NCBI RefSeq assembly: GCF_017309075.1
Contig: NZ_JAEMGS010000007.1
Coordinates: forward strand, 1 to 64,000
Reading direction: 5' to 3'
From: Motiliproteus sp. SC1-56
GTDB taxonomy: Bacteria > Pseudomonadota > Gammaproteobacteria > Pseudomonadales > Balneatricaceae
Length of the DNA: 64,000 nt
The first letter of the stretch is position 1. Each line of letters opens with the position of its first letter. Shown piece after piece: positions 63,797-64,000 of the stretch. The position numbers and the translations under genes are program-made. The notes beneath the pieces were generated by a model, which did no database searches, was not told where the DNA came from, and worked only from the letters and a program-made list of their open reading frames with translations.

Positions 63797-64000
63797 ATGG
63801 CGCTGCTCGCTTTAGGCATCAATCATAAAACTGCGTCGGTGGACGTGCGCGAAAAGGTCTCCTTTGCGCCTGAGCAAATGGAGGCGGCGCTGATCCAGGC
63901 CAGCAGCTTCGCGAATGTCGGCGAGGTGGCCATTCTATCTACCTGCAACCGTACCGAACTCTACTGCTCCGCGGAGCAGGCGGGAAGCCGGCAGTTGCTG
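63797..64000 (+). CDS. hemA: Glutamyl-tRNA reductase (N-terminal part, runs off the window)
   Basis: First 68 codons of the enzyme that reduces glutamyl-tRNA to glutamate-1-semialdehyde for haem synthesis. MALLALGINHKTASVDVREKVSF is the family start and the catalytic Cys50 is in LSTCNRTELY. The lolB-TPR-hemA divergence matches Pseudomonas. The frame is open to the last base. Confidence 0.95.
   Translation, partial: MALLALGINHKTASVDVREKVSFAPEQMEAALIQASSFANVGEVAILSTCNRTELYCSAEQAGSRQLL

Overview
The window looks like a chromosomal segment of a free-living, GC-rich gammaproteobacterium of the Pseudomonadales/Oceanospirillales type. This rests on protein resemblance and on gene orders shared with Pseudomonas: carA-carB-greA; HAD phosphatase-rppH-ptsP; TSUP-lgt-thyA-folA; birA-coaX-SPOR protein-tRNAs-tuf-tRNA-Trp-secE-nusG-rplKAJL-rpoBC-rpsL-rpsG-fusA-tuf; and TPR protein-lolB...prs-rplY-pth-ychF. 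I saw no mobile element, prophage, CRISPR array or rRNA gene. The species cannot be named from this sequence.

Layout. 1-1628: the end of an unknown gene, then a reverse-strand pair (PA2779-like protein and PA2778-like lipoprotein peptidase). 1803-8849: dapB, an OmpA-type protein with calcium-binding-like repeats, and carA-carB-greA behind a terminator-like leader hairpin. 9238-13038: a small orphan protein, then a reverse-strand group with a TSUP permease, a semialdehyde dehydrogenase and a glutarate-type CoA-transferase. 13359-15473: a DUF523/DUF1722 protein, a secreted unknown and a VanZ-like protein. 15454-24478: a nine-gene reverse-strand operon (FAD oxidoreductase, DUF1365, cyclopropane-fatty-acid-synthase-like methyltransferase, GPH transporter, DUF3833, DUF6134-like, SDR, NTF2-like, unknown), divergent from an ECF sigma factor and its ChrR anti-sigma factor. 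Both promoters of the divergent pair carry TGATCC-N18-TA(A/G)-type elements, so this is very probably a singlet-oxygen/photo-oxidative membrane-stress regulon. A similar weaker element lies upstream of the DUF523/DUF1722 gene.

24705-34634: housekeeping genes for RNA 5'-end processing, nitrogen-PTS, lipoprotein modification, thymidylate/folate, biotin and CoA. 34664-52979: the translation/transcription core, with five tRNAs, two EF-Tu genes, secE, nusG, the L11/L1/L10/L12 genes with autoregulatory leaders, rpoBC and the str operon. The second tuf gene is followed by a strong terminator and then by an unknown gene, not by the S10 operon.

53328-64000: an orphan protein, a retropepsin-like protease, a FimX-like degenerate GGDEF/EAL protein, tRNA-Gln and tRNA-Met, then ychF, pth, rplY, prs, a second identical tRNA-Gln, lolB and a TPR lipoprotein on the reverse strand, and finally the start of hemA. 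The ispE gene usually found between lolB and prs is absent here.

The points most worth following up are the ECF-ChrR regulon with its matching promoters, the two diverged tuf paralogues, the broken str-S10 linkage, the missing ispE, and several strong hairpins in the leaders of carA, tufA, folA and rpoB.
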